A DNA stretch of 37,056 nucleotides, taken from positions 1 to 37,056 of the forward strand of contig JAFDCJ010000198.1 in assembly GCA_019312835.1 (NCBI GenBank). The letters run 5' to 3'. Below are positions 1-8,401 of the stretch, one piece after another. Under the pieces are notes generated by a model. The model ran no database searches. It worked only from the letters and a program-made list of their open reading frames with translations, and had not been told where the DNA came from. Numbering within the stretch: the first letter of the stretch is position 1; each line of letters begins with the position of its first letter. This stretch comes from Deltaproteobacteria bacterium. GTDB taxonomy: Bacteria > Desulfobacterota > Desulfobacteria > Desulfobacterales > JAFDCJ01. A program made the translations under genes and the position numbers.

Positions 1-97
1 CGGTTTCATGCGCATACATAAATCTATGATCCGAGAAATAAATTACGGAAAAGTGAACTAGAACAAAAACCGACGATCAGTCGCCGGCAGTGCGCAC

Positions 98-1193
98 CTA
101 TTTCTTTGCCAACAGAACACCTTCTATAAACTGATCAATATCCCCATCCAGGATGGCATTGACATTGCCCACATCCAGTTTGATGCGATGGTCCTTTACC
201 ATCTGGTAGGGATGCAGAACATAAGATCGGATCTGGCTGCCCCAGGCGATATCTTCCTTGCTGTCGTGCATTTCCTGCATTTTTTCTTCCTGCTTATCCT
301 GTTCGAGCTGGTACAGGCGGGCTTTGAGAACCTTCATGGCCAGGTCTTTGTTGCGATGCTGGGATTTTTCCTGCTGGCATTGCACAACGATGCCGGACGG
401 CATGTGGGTGAGGCGAACCGCGCTGCTGGTTTTATTGACATGCTGACCGCCGGCCCCGCTGGCCCTGAAAACATCCACCCGGATATCCTTCTCGTCGACT
501 TCGACGGTAATTTCGCTGTCCAGCTCAGGGTAGACAAAAACCGACGCAAAGGACGTATGCCGCTTCCCGCTGGCGTTAAAGGGTGAGATTCTCACCAGGC
601 GGTGGACACCCGTCTCCGATTTCAGGTAGCCGAATGCATTTTCGCCCTTGGCCGTAAAGGTCACACTTTTGATCCCGGCCTCTTCACCGGGCTGAAAATC
701 GATCAATTCCGATTGATACCCTTTGCGCTCGATCCAGCGGGAATACATTCTAAACAGCATCTCGGCCCAGTCCTGGGCTTCGGTGCCGCCGGCGCCGGCG
801 TTGATTGACACAATGGCATTGCGGGCGTCATCCCGGCCGTCGAGCATGAGGGCCAGTGAAAGCTGATTGATTTTTTCGTCCAGGGCGCCGGCCTGCTGGG
901 TGACTTCTTCCAGGGCGTCTTCATCGGATTCTTCAACGGCCAGATCCAGCAAAATCTGGGTTTCTTCGAGATCGTTCAGCAGTTTTTTAAAACTATCGAT
1001 TTTATTTGAAACAACCGTGCGCTCTTTTAAAATAGGCTTGGTGTCTTCCGGATTATCCCAGAAACCGTCTTTAGCGATTATGTTTTCAATTTCAGCCAGG
1101 CGTTTTTCGATGCCATCTAGGTCAAAGATAGCTCCGCAGGTGGTCTAATTTTGTTTTAAGCTCATCCAGATTTTGTTTTAGTTCGATGGACAT
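98..1193 (-). CDS. prfB: Peptide chain release factor 2, with programmed +1 frameshift
   Basis: RF2 recognises UGA and UAA stop codons in the ribosomal A site and triggers peptide release. The C-terminal reading frame holds the SPF tripeptide that reads the stop codon (in VRISPFN) and the GGQ hydrolysis motif (GAGGQHVNK). The gene is in two frames. Translation starts at ATG 1193-1191, behind AGGAGG about 8 bases upstream, and runs 23 codons to the in-frame TGA at 1124-1122 (CTT TGA C, preceded by a GGAG stretch). A +1 slip at CTT continues as DLDGIEKR to the TAG at 98-100, giving 364 residues, the normal RF2 length. This is the classic autoregulatory frameshift of prfB: low RF2 lets the ribosome slip, high RF2 terminates. 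The next gene on this strand is lnt, separated by a hairpin-rich gap. Confidence 0.97.
1121..1135 (-). promoter_or_regulatory. prfB programmed +1 frameshift site
   Basis: On the minus strand the sequence reads GGAG, CTA, then CTT TGA C. The TGA (1124-1122) is the 24th codon of the zero frame. The Shine-Dalgarno-like GGAG lies a few bases before the slippery CTT, as in the E. coli site (SD-like element, CUU UGA C). Both reading frames match RF2 once joined here. Confidence 0.95.
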
Positions 1194-1291
1194 TTTGATT
1201 GCCTCCTGTTTTTCCCATAAAGATAATTTTGCGCTGTTTTACGCTGGTGTCATTTTTAAAATGTATTTTTAATAATTCGGCGAGTTCCTAA

Positions 1292-1365
1292 GCTCGTAAG
1301 TTCTTAAGTTGATAAGCCTGACAATCAGACGGCTTGTCAGCTTACGAACTCATGAGCTTACGAGC
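1292..1365. repeat. Word-repeat hairpin between lnt and prfB
   Basis: The left arm (1292-1322) and right arm (1336-1365) are about 30 bases each. They pair imperfectly (about three quarters of positions) around a 13-base loop. Each arm is made of repeated variants of a word like CTTACGAGC / AACTTAAG. The right arm runs into the last codons of lnt, whose TAA lies at 1358-1360, so the final Ser-Ser-stop is encoded inside the hairpin. It may act as a 3' processing or termination structure for lnt. Confidence 0.7.
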
Positions 1366-2935
1366 TAAAATGCTTTACCTTTTTTCTTTTCATCCTCGAC
1401 GGCATAATATTCATTAATACGGCCAAGATGACGACTGCCATACACACCCGGGCAAAGAGGTCGCCGATAAGGGTATAGACAGTTTTTTCTTTTAACAGCG
1501 GTATCGAATGGGTGACGGCCGCTTCTTCCAGCAATGCCGTAGCTGCCAGAATCCTGCCGGCAGGATCGATGAACCCGCTGATTCCCGTGTTGGCAGCCCT
1601 TGCCAGGGAACGCCTGTTTTCCACCGCCCTGAAGACGGTCATGGAAAAATGCTGGTAGGGGCCGCTGGTTTTTCCGAACCAGGCGTCATTGGTGATGTTG
1701 ATCAGCAGTGACGCATCGTTGCGGGCCATGGCGCGGGACAGTTTCGGAAATATGATTTCGTAGCAGATCTGAACCCCGATGCGCTGGTCCTTCCAGGGCA
1801 GGGTGTGGCCCGCTTCACCCGCCTCGAAATCGCCGACCTGGGCGACGATTTTCCCCAGAAAGGGAAGCCATGTTTTAAATGGCACATATTCCCCATACGG
1901 CACCAGGTGCGCCTTGTCGTACTTGCCCATGGTTTTGGTTCGGGGGCTGACCAGATAGGCGCTGTTAAAGTATCGTACCCGGTCATTGGTGCGCTCGAAA
2001 GAGGGGCTCCCGATCAAATAATCCGCTGCCGTCCGGTGAATTCCCTCAAACACCAGCTCCGATGGTTTGATGTCATATAAAAAATAAAACGGTGTGGCCG
2101 ACTCCGGCCAGACAATCAGGTCTGGAAGCTGATCCATTGCAGATGCGGATAGGCGATTGTATTTCTTGACGGTGTCGATTTGAAAGGCGGGGTCCCACTT
2201 GATTGCCTGGTCAATGTTGCCCTGAATAACCGCAACCCGCGCTTTGGCAGATGAGGCTATTTGCTGATTAACGTCATTTAAGCGCCAATGCCCGTAAGAA
2301 AGGGTCAACACGAAGGCTGCCACCAGGACGATGATTGATCCCATTGCCAGCCGATTTGAAATATTGCCGTCCTGCCACCTCCTTTGGGTGAAACGAAGCA
2401 GGCTGATAAACAGCGTTGCATTGGTAAACGCAATTAAAGCCGAGAGTCCGTAGACCCCAAATATATCTGAAATCTGGATCAGTTGCAAACGATTAAACTG
2501 AGAATAGCCGATTAATTCCCACGGAAATCCCGAAAATATAAAGGAACGCAGATATTCCAGCGCCACCCAGCCGACCGGCACCATTACCAGACAACGGGCA
2601 GGCGTTTTTCCGCAAGCGGCCAGGGCAGCCGCAAAAAGCGCCATAAAAAGCGCCAGCACGGCCGCAAACAGGCATAATATCGTTATGCTCAAATAAGCCG
2701 GCAGATAGCCATACGTGCGCATGACCGGCACCAGCCAATACAGCAGGGTCAGAAAGTGTGCCAGGCCGGAGACGAATCCCATGCGAAAGGCAGCCCGGGG
2801 CGGCAGGCCTTTGAGGGCATACAGCAGCGGCACAAGGGCAAACCAGACCAGCCAGTCCAATTCGATTTTGGGGAAGGCACCGGTCAGCAGTACGCCGCTC
2901 AAGGCCGCCACCAGCATGTTCTTCTTGTTCGTCAT
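1358..2935 (-). CDS. lnt: Apolipoprotein N-acyltransferase
   Basis: This inner-membrane enzyme transfers an acyl chain from a phospholipid to the amino group of the lipidated cysteine, the last step of lipoprotein maturation. The 525-residue product has about eight hydrophobic segments in residues 7-215 and a C-terminal segment near 490-515, with a nitrilase-like (CN hydrolase) domain between (about 232-480). The catalytic triad is visible: Glu278 in VWPESA, Lys341 in KYDKAH and Cys391 in VQICYE, matching E267/K335/C387 of E. coli Lnt. Length is typical. The start at 2935 has only a weak ribosome site; an in-frame ATG at 2917 behind AAGAAG is an alternative. Several lipoproteins in this window (16979-17545, 26195-26635) would be its substrates. 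Confidence 0.95.
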   Translation of the reverse strand: MTNKKNMLVAALSGVLLTGAFPKIELDWLVWFALVPLLYALKGLPPRAAFRMGFVSGLAHFLTLLYWLVPVMRTYGYLPAYLSITILCLFAAVLALFMALFAAALAACGKTPARCLVMVPVGWVALEYLRSFIFSGFPWELIGYSQFNRLQLIQISDIFGVYGLSALIAFTNATLFISLLRFTQRRWQDGNISNRLAMGSIIVLVAAFVLTLSYGHWRLNDVNQQIASSAKARVAVIQGNIDQAIKWDPAFQIDTVKKYNRLSASAMDQLPDLIVWPESATPFYFLYDIKPSELVFEGIHRTAADYLIGSPSFERTNDRVRYFNSAYLVSPRTKTMGKYDKAHLVPYGEYVPFKTWLPFLGKIVAQVGDFEAGEAGHTLPWKDQRIGVQICYEIIFPKLSRAMARNDASLLINITNDAWFGKTSGPYQHFSMTVFRAVENRRSLARAANTGISGFIDPAGRILAATALLEEAAVTHSIPLLKEKTVYTLIGDLFARVCMAVVILAVLMNIMPSRMKRKKVKHFSS

Positions 2936-2955
2936 ATTACCGTGCCAAAACTCAT

Positions 2956-2979
2956 AAAAAAAACCCCGATCCGTCGGGG
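2956..2979 (-). terminator. Intrinsic terminator in the lnt leader
   Basis: On the minus strand a 6-bp stem (CCCCGA / TCGGGG, 2979-2964) with a 4-base loop is followed directly by eight T residues (2963-2956). It is a textbook intrinsic terminator, pointing toward lnt and ending about 20 bases before its start codon. No gene on the minus strand lies upstream that would need it. Confidence 0.75.
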
Positions 2980-3278
2980 AAAAATAGTTGATACGCTTGT
3001 TTTTAATTTACCATGTATCAAAATACTGTCAATGAATTTCACTGAGTCCATAACCATCTTAAAATATGATTAATTTTTATTTTATTGCCCGGCTGGCGAT
3101 TTTGGCCGCCAATTGTGCCGAGGCAGATGACATTGAGATGGAAACGGGCCAAGATTGCTCTGATAACAAATAGTTAGGCTGAAAATTTTTTCTAAAGTAT
3201 TTTGCATACCGGACGATAATTAGAGGTAGATCAAAATTCAATGCTTTTCTGGAAGGTTATGAACATCGGGAGGCAACT
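2980..3278. other. Intergenic region between lnt and a divergent small membrane gene
   Basis: This stretch contains the lnt promoter on the minus strand. On the plus strand it holds the ribosome site GGGAGG at about 3268-3273 for the next gene. No convincing coding sequence is visible. Confidence 0.6.
3005..3032 (-). promoter_or_regulatory. Sigma-70-like promoter for lnt
   Basis: On the minus strand a perfect TTGACA (3032-3027) is followed after 16 bases by TAAATT (3010-3005), a 4/6 match to the -10 consensus. Transcription would begin near 2998 and run through the terminator at 2979-2956 before reaching lnt. Confidence 0.55.
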
Positions 3279-3557
3279 ATGCTGGAATTTATCACAGATA
3301 CCTATCTTTCCATTCCAATGATACAGATCATTTTGCTGATGCTGATCAGCACGATTTCCCTGTTGTTCGGAAAATTAAAGCTGGCACTGATCATCAATTA
3401 CCTTTTTACCCTGCATTGGGCCTATATATCCAATCGCGACAGCCTGATGACGATGGACCTTGAACATTTTGGGCTTATTTCCACCATATATTTCGTATTC
3501 GGCATTGGGGTCGTTCTGGTAGCCGCCTTTGCCTTCATGTTTCAAAAGAGTCAGTAA
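3279..3557 (+). CDS. Small membrane protein of unknown function
   Basis: The 92-residue product has three hydrophobic segments (about residues 12-29, 32-50 and 64-87) and little else, so it is a predicted inner-membrane protein. The start ATG is preceded by GGGAGG at good spacing, which supports it as a real gene. It is the first gene of a plus-strand stretch divergent from lnt. No family or function is recognised. Confidence 0.7.
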   Translation: MLEFITDTYLSIPMIQIILLMLISTISLLFGKLKLALIINYLFTLHWAYISNRDSLMTMDLEHFGLISTIYFVFGIGVVLVAAFAFMFQKSQ

Positions 3558-3727
3558 GGCCGGGATATTGGATTTGGCCGGATTTTAGCCATCTTTTCCC
3601 GGATGCCCCTACAAGACCAGATCCGCTCTTGCCGTTGCCGTGTTCTCCCCTTGGTGTCTCCGCGGTCGTTCCTTCTGCTTATTTAGGCGCCCCCGCTACT
3701 ATACCATATATTGTATGTTTTTTGCTC
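3558..3727. other. Non-coding stretch after the small membrane gene
   Basis: No coding potential or clear terminator is seen. Open frames crossing this area (3640-3918) have an unlikely composition and overlap a strong promoter and two hairpins. Confidence 0.5.
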
Positions 3728-3756
3728 TTGACATACAAGATGCATTGTTTTATAAA
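3728..3756 (+). promoter_or_regulatory. Strong sigma-70-like promoter
   Basis: A perfect TTGACA (3728-3733), a 17-base spacer and TATAAA (3751-3756) form one of the best promoter matches in the window. Transcription would begin near 3763. Confidence 0.7.
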
Positions 3757-3762
3757 GATTCA

Positions 3763-3868
3763 ATAACCGAAGCGCCCCATCTTTTGATATTATTGGTTGT
3801 TTTCAAACCGGGTGCCAGGCACCCGGTTACAGCCGCAACGATTAAAGCACTAACGTGCTTTTGTCTTA
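3763..3868 (+). ncRNA. Candidate small RNA or structured leader
   Basis: About 105 bases lie between the predicted start at 3763 and a terminator-like hairpin. Inside is a near-perfect palindrome (3806-3828, 11-bp arms around one base). At the end is AAAGCAC-TAAC-GTGCTTT (3844-3861) followed by TTGTCTT, which resembles an intrinsic terminator. The next gene begins only at 3965. The stretch could be an independent small RNA or a regulated leader of that gene. The call rests on promoter, fold and terminator only. Confidence 0.5.
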
Positions 3869-3964
3869 CCGGTCTCTGGCCGGAACACCAAGCCACCCGC
3901 GTTGGGGGTGATCGTTGACTCTCAACCTCAGTTTAATCCTTTCAAACCAGACAAATAGGCAGCC

Positions 3965-4294
3965 ATGAAACAAATAAAAGAAATTTTGTTCCAGCGGTTG
4001 GAAAAAAGCGGTGTTGATCTTAATTTCATGCCGGGATTTATTCGCAGTCTGGTCAATTCCTGCCGGAACGATCCCCAGATGAACCTCTCGCAGCTTAATC
4101 GGCGCTTGAACTACCTGGGATGGCATGGGATCCAGCTGGATTATCACACGCTGCAGCTTGCAATTGCCTGTTTAGAAAACGAAGGTCTTGAAAATATGGA
4201 AAATAAACCCGTGCGATGGTTTGAGAGCAATTTTTCCCCCCACCATCCCCGTAACCCGGATCATCCCGGCAACGTATCTGAAGCAGCGGCTTGA
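3965..4294 (+). CDS. Hypothetical protein (109 residues)
   Basis: The protein is soluble and begins MKQIKEILFQRLEKSG. It contains a helical segment (about 20-70, including NLSQLNRRLNYLGW) of mixed charge and an acidic, proline- and histidine-rich tail. The first 80 residues look like a real folded domain, perhaps helix-turn-helix-like, but no family is recognised. The ribosome site is weak (AGGCAG). It sits 10 bases before the next membrane-protein gene, so the two are probably co-transcribed, from the promoter at 3728 or one nearer. Confidence 0.6.
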   Translation: MKQIKEILFQRLEKSGVDLNFMPGFIRSLVNSCRNDPQMNLSQLNRRLNYLGWHGIQLDYHTLQLAIACLENEGLENMENKPVRWFESNFSPHHPRNPDHPGNVSEAAA

Positions 4295-4304
4295 TTGAAT
4301 CCAA

Positions 4305-4658
4305 ATGAAAGAATCGACCAAAGGCGCCCTGCTATCGCTGCTGGTCTACCCCGGCCTGGGGCAACTGCTGCTGGGTCTGAGATTTAGCGGTGTGTTGTTC
4401 GCCGTTTTGACAACCGCCGGTTTGCTGGTGATCATTTACCGGATAACGTTACGGATGCTTCACGCCCTTGATCCGATTCTGTCGTCAGCGGCGGATAAGA
4501 CCCTGCAATGGAACGAACTTGTCAAGATTTTACGCCATGGGCGCTATGACAGCTGGCAAGTCGAAGGCCTTTGCCTGATTTTTTTACTTGTATGCTGGAT
4601 GGTTGCCGGTGTCCATGCCTATATTGCAGGCGGCAAGATTGACCGTAAGTCAGGATGA
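4305..4658 (+). CDS. Predicted membrane protein with a YPGLGQ motif
   Basis: The 117-residue protein has hydrophobic segments at about 8-46 (two helices) and 90-110. Its N-terminus (LLVYPGLGQLLLG) resembles the PGxGQ motif found in small bacterial membrane proteins with TM2-like or DUF5683-like organisation. It follows the 3965 gene with a 10-base gap and is probably in the same operon. Function is unknown. Confidence 0.6.
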   Translation: MKESTKGALLSLLVYPGLGQLLLGLRFSGVLFAVLTTAGLLVIIYRITLRMLHALDPILSSAADKTLQWNELVKILRHGRYDSWQVEGLCLIFLLVCWMVAGVHAYIAGGKIDRKSG

Positions 4659-4689
4659 AAAGCGGTCGCTGGGCTCTCCGCCGTTCTGA

Positions 4690-4875
4690 AGTGGGGGACC
4701 AGCGGCCAGCCGCCGGTGACCAGCCACCTGAGATCTTGACACGGGTTTCCAAACATAGTTAACTGTTCCCCCATTATCCCCTCTGGCCAACGCGCACATT
4801 TTTTCCTGTAAAAAGGGTGCTGCCAGGAACCAACCGCCAGCGACCAGTGACCAGAGATCAGCAACCAGAACTAGG
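4690..4875 (+). repeat. Direct-repeat region built on a GACCAG word
   Basis: The gap before the RNase gene contains two blocks (about 4698-4730 and 4825-4870) in which variants of the word (G)ACCAGC recur every 7-9 bases. No strong complementary arm is seen, so unlike other sites in this window it is not clearly a hairpin. Confidence 0.5.
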
Positions 4876-4886
4876 AGACTGAAAAC

Positions 4887-6443
4887 ATGAATGTATCATT
4901 CTACGGCGCCGTACGGGAAGTAACCGGTTCCATGCATTTGATCGCCAATAAAAAAGATCGCATATTGCTTGATTGCGGTATGTTCCAGGGGCGCCGCCAG
5001 GAGGCCAAGGAAAAAAACACGGTTATGCCCTTTGATCCCCGGATTATCACCAACGTCGTGCTTTCCCATGCCCATATCGATCACTCCGGCCGCCTTCCCT
5101 TGTTAACCAAGAAAGATTTTGCCGGCCGGATTATTTGCACCCGGGCAACGGCTGCGGCCTGTGAATACCTCCTGCCCGATTCGGCCCATATCCAGGAGTC
5201 CGACGCCGAATACCTGAACTACAAGATGGTTCGCGCTGTGATCCAGAAAATGAGAGGATCCAAAAAAGAAGGAACCAAGCGGATAAAGTCCTTGAAAAAG
5301 AACGGCCATCAACTCGATGTCGATCGCATCAATGAACTGATCGACCGTTTTCATCTGGACGCTGTCAGCCCCCTGTATAGGGATGCGGATGCCCAGGAGG
5401 CCCTGACCCGGTTTGACGGCAATCCCTACCGCCATCCGGTCACCATCGGCGACGGGATGACCTGCACCTTTTACGATGCCGGTCACATCCTCGGTTCGGC
5501 TATCAGCATCATTCGTGCCCGGAACAACGGTCGCAGCTATACGATCGGCTTTACGGGCGATATCGGTCGGTTTGATAAACCGATCCTGGAAAATCCGACC
5601 CTGGCGTTTGAGGAAGGGGACCGGGAGATTGATTTGCTCATCATGGAGAGCACCTACGGTGACCGGTTGCATGAGCCGGTGGTGGATTTAAAGCCCAAGC
5701 TCAAGCAGGTGCTGGTGGATACCTACGATCGCGGGGGTACGATTATGATCCCCTCCTTTGCCTTCGGCCGCACCCAGGAGCTCCTTTACGTTTTGCACGA
5801 GCTTTACATGGAAGGCGATGTCCCCCGTTTTCCGGTATATGTTGACAGCCCCCTGGCCACCAATATCACCCGGGTATTTGTCGAGCATCCCGAAACCTAC
5901 GACGAGGAGACCCATACAACCTTTCTAGAGCAAGGCAAAAACCCCTTTCAATTCAAAGAGGTTAAATTTGTGGGCTCGGTTGAGGAATCCATTGCCCTTA
6001 ACCGGGATCAAACCCCCCACATTGTCGTGTCTGCATCGGGAATGTGTGAGGCGGGCCGCATCCTGCATCACCTGCGCCATAAAATCCACAATGCCAACAA
6101 TACGGTGCTCATCGTGGGGTACATGGCCCAGAACACGTTGGGACGGCGAATCCAGGAGCTCGGCGAGGCTTACGAGGCGGCCGGCCGCAAGGGAGATCCT
6201 CCCATATTGAGATTTATGAACAAAGACTACCCGCTCAAGGCCCGGGTGGTCAAGCTGGGCGGGTTCAGTGCCCATGCGGACAGAGATGAAATGTACCGGT
6301 TTTTACAAAAATCGAATTTAAATATTAAAAAGATCGCGCTGGTCCACGGAGAAGAAGATCAAATCCTGGCCTTTGAAAAGGATTTAAAGGGCAACGGGTT
6401 TGATGTGGTGGTCCCCAAGAGAGGGGAAACCTTAAGTTTGTGA
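4887..6443 (+). CDS. MBL-fold beta-CASP ribonuclease (CPSF-73/YSH1-like)
   Basis: This is a 518-residue metallo-beta-lactamase of the beta-CASP branch, whose members cut RNA. The metal-binding motif HAHIDH is at residues 61-66, with further ligands in the DAGHILGSA segment (about 197-205) and in FTGDIGR. The beta-CASP cap contains the PSFAFGRTQE and VSASGM signatures, and the C-terminal RMMBL-type motif reads GGFSAHADRDE. A charged insertion (about 115-160) lies between the first metal motifs, as in many bacterial homologues. The start ATG follows a GGAG (4872-4875) at suitable distance. The likely role is RNA processing or decay in the cytoplasm. Its targets are unknown. Confidence 0.9.
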   Translation: MNVSFYGAVREVTGSMHLIANKKDRILLDCGMFQGRRQEAKEKNTVMPFDPRIITNVVLSHAHIDHSGRLPLLTKKDFAGRIICTRATAAACEYLLPDSAHIQESDAEYLNYKMVRAVIQKMRGSKKEGTKRIKSLKKNGHQLDVDRINELIDRFHLDAVSPLYRDADAQEALTRFDGNPYRHPVTIGDGMTCTFYDAGHILGSAISIIRARNNGRSYTIGFTGDIGRFDKPILENPTLAFEEGDREIDLLIMESTYGDRLHEPVVDLKPKLKQVLVDTYDRGGTIMIPSFAFGRTQELLYVLHELYMEGDVPRFPVYVDSPLATNITRVFVEHPETYDEETHTTFLEQGKNPFQFKEVKFVGSVEESIALNRDQTPHIVVSASGMCEAGRILHHLRHKIHNANNTVLIVGYMAQNTLGRRIQELGEAYEAAGRKGDPPILRFMNKDYPLKARVVKLGGFSAHADRDEMYRFLQKSNLNIKKIALVHGEEDQILAFEKDLKGNGFDVVVPKRGETLSL

Positions 6444-6525
6444 TTGCCTGAACGAGTTGCGGGTTGCGAGATGAGGGATAAGGTTGGAGGTTGGAGGTTA
6501 GAGGCAATCATGCAAATCAGAAGCA

Positions 6526-6574
6526 GGGCCGGCCACCGTGCCCGCCTTATTCAGGTCGGCACAGTGGCCGACCC
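6526..6574. repeat. Hairpin with GGCC-rich word arms
   Basis: Left arm 6526-6546 and right arm 6554-6574 pair at about 17 of 21 positions around a 7-base loop. Very similar words occur at 28041-28112. It lies between the RNase and DUF1786 genes and could act as a 3' structure of the RNase transcript. A run of direct repeats based on GGTTGGAGGTT (about 6484-6500) lies just upstream. Confidence 0.65.
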
Positions 6575-6627
6575 TACTACTATTAACCAATAACGAATAA
6601 CTTTTATAACGAGGGAGTTATAAAGAA

Positions 6628-7701
6628 TTGCGATTCTTGATGGTGGACATCGGTGCCGGCACCATGGACATTCTCTGCTACGACACCGAAACCGACCTGC
6701 ACTACAAAGCCGTGGTCAAATCCCCGGTAAGGACCATTGCCGAAAAAGCGGCTGCCATCCCGGGCAACCTGATGGTGAGCGGTTGCGAGATGGGCGGCGG
6801 GCCGATAACCGCGCTTTTAAAGCAGCGGGCCGGCAAGGACGAAATCGTCATGACACCTGCAGCTGCGGCAACCCTCCACCATGATCCGGAAATCGTGAAA
6901 TCCTGGGGCATCAACATCCTTGCTGACGACCGGGTTGAAGATTTTCAGCGGGACCCCACCTTTCACCCGCTCATTCTGGAGGATCTAGAGGCCGACCGCC
7001 TGCAGCAGATTGTGGAAGGCTTCGGCGTGCCCTTTGAATTTGATGCGGTTGTTGCCTGTGCCCAGGACCACGGGGTGCCGCCGCCGGGCGAATCCCATCT
7101 GGATTTTCGCCATAACATGTTCACCGAATTGCTGGATCAAGCGCCCTTTCCGCATACCCTCCTGTTCGAGGCCGCTGAAGTGCCGCCCACTTTAAACCGC
7201 CTGCGTTCGCTGGCCCAAAGCGCCCGCGCTTTACCCACCGCAGAAGTCTACGTCATGGACAGCGGCATGGCTGCCATGCTCGGCGGATCCATGGATGTTC
7301 TGGCCAGACACAAGCAGCAGGTGCTGATACTGGACGTGGCGACTTCGCACACGGTTGGTTCCGCGCTGATTGGCGACGAGATTGCCGGTTTTTTTGAATA
7401 CCACACCAGCGATATCAGCCTGTCGCGTTTGGAGCAGTTGATCCTGGATCTGTGCGAAGGGCAATTGGACCACGGCCAGGTTCTTGCAGAGGGCGGGCAT
7501 GGCGCCTATTTGCGCAAGGCTGTCGGTTTTAATACCGTTGACGTCATTATAGCCACCGGCCCCAAACGCCGCCTGGTGGAAGCCTCGAAGTTGCCGATGG
7601 AGTACGGGGCGCCTTACGGCGACAACATGATGACCGGAACGGTGGGTCTGCTGGAAGCACTGCGACGGCGCAAGGGATTAGCGCCGATCAATTATATATA
7701 G
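6628..7701 (+). CDS. DUF1786 family protein
   Basis: The 357-residue protein starts with a nucleotide-binding-like motif, MVDIGAGTMDILCYD, as in actin/hexokinase-fold ATPases. It carries a second glycine-rich stretch (GGGPI, about residue 54) and a later LDVATSHTVGSAL segment. This matches the DUF1786 family, sometimes annotated as pyruvate formate-lyase activating-enzyme related; function is unknown. The TTG start at 6628 is preceded by GAGGGAG (6611-6617) at 10 bases. An in-frame ATG at 6640 would also preserve the motif. It stands alone, with hairpin-rich gaps on both sides. Confidence 0.8.
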   Translation: MRFLMVDIGAGTMDILCYDTETDLHYKAVVKSPVRTIAEKAAAIPGNLMVSGCEMGGGPITALLKQRAGKDEIVMTPAAAATLHHDPEIVKSWGINILADDRVEDFQRDPTFHPLILEDLEADRLQQIVEGFGVPFEFDAVVACAQDHGVPPPGESHLDFRHNMFTELLDQAPFPHTLLFEAAEVPPTLNRLRSLAQSARALPTAEVYVMDSGMAAMLGGSMDVLARHKQQVLILDVATSHTVGSALIGDEIAGFFEYHTSDISLSRLEQLILDLCEGQLDHGQVLAEGGHGAYLRKAVGFNTVDVIIATGPKRRLVEASKLPMEYGAPYGDNMMTGTVGLLEALRRRKGLAPINYI

Positions 7702-8069
7702 GTTGATTAGTTGATTGGTTGATTGAGTTGACTAAAAACGAAAGACCGATAGTGCCAGCCTTCCAGGATGCCAGCCTCCAGGCTTTCCAGCCACATATCA
7801 GTGAAAATCACTTACTTTTAAAATAATTAAGATTGATAAGCTGTAAAGCTGTTTTGCCCTTGAAAACCGGGAAAGGCGACTTAGCTTTTTTCATGGAATT
7901 TTAATTGTCAGGTCCAACTAATCGCTGGCCTCTATCCGCCGATCTCAAGGTCCCAAAGAATAGAAGCCTGCGACCATAAGTGGTTTCAAACCCCATCTAA
8001 CGCCCAGATACTGCGTTGCGATTAGATTTGAAACCACTTCTACTAGCAACCAGAAAGGAGAATAATACC
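7702..8069 (+). other. Long leader region with word repeats and a large inverted repeat
   Basis: The first 35 bases are tandem variants of GGTTGATT. A second cluster near 7751-7795 repeats CCAGCCT words. The end is occupied by the inverted repeat at 7978-8039. No coding sequence is seen. The region may be the untranslated leader of the 63-residue gene. Confidence 0.5.
7978..8039. repeat. 13-bp perfect inverted repeat with extended stem
   Basis: AAGTGGTTTCAAA (7978-7990) is mirrored exactly by TTTGAAACCACTT (8027-8039). The stem continues inward with TCTAA/TTAGA and CGC/GCG after small bulges, leaving a short loop. It ends 31 bases before the start codon at 8070 and just before its ribosome site. 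It could be a regulatory RNA hairpin, a protein-binding site, or a remnant of a miniature mobile element. Confidence 0.7.
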
Positions 8070-8261
8070 ATGGCTAAAGTCAAAACATTTGCAAGCCCGC
8101 TAAAGATATTTCAGGCCCGCAAGGAACTCGAAGGACTGGACGATATGGTCAACAAATTCCTTGCAAAAAATAATGTGAAAAAAGTCATATCCGTCAGCGA
8201 CACCTGCACCACCGATGACAGCGGTTCGATCGGTTTGATTCGCGTGGTGGCCTATGAGTAA
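8070..8261 (+). CDS. Small conserved-looking protein (63 residues)
   Basis: The product is a soluble protein beginning MAKVKTFASPLKIFQARKEL with an acidic-basic helical middle and a C-terminal segment VISVSDTCTTDDSGSIGLIRVVAYE that looks like beta strands. The start at 8070 is chosen because AGAAAGGAG lies just upstream; the in-frame extension to 8016 would run through the inverted repeat. Single Cys, no signal peptide. No family is recognised. Confidence 0.7.
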   Translation: MAKVKTFASPLKIFQARKELEGLDDMVNKFLAKNNVKKVISVSDTCTTDDSGSIGLIRVVAYE

Positions 8262-8401
8262 AAGCCATCGTCTATTTCAGTACTTCAGGTTCTTTTGCTT
8301 CATTCGAAATAGTGGATAAAACCATTTAGGTATATGGTATAGGGTTTTAATAACTATTTGCAATAAAATCAGAAAGGTGGATTGAAAATGGCAGGCTAAA
8401 A

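Noticed and set aside
334-549. Open frames opposite or inside prfB (and similar frames inside lnt, the RNase, the ABC operon and urocanase)
   Set aside because: They are shadows of well-supported genes with no ribosome sites or family features of their own.
3640-3918. Open frame of 92 codons on the plus strand
   Set aside because: It overlaps a strong promoter and two hairpins, has an unlikely composition, and no ribosome site.
7840-7900. Possible cyclic-di-GMP riboswitch in the leader before 8070
   Set aside because: The conserved GEMM core sequences could not be found by eye; only weak word similarity exists.
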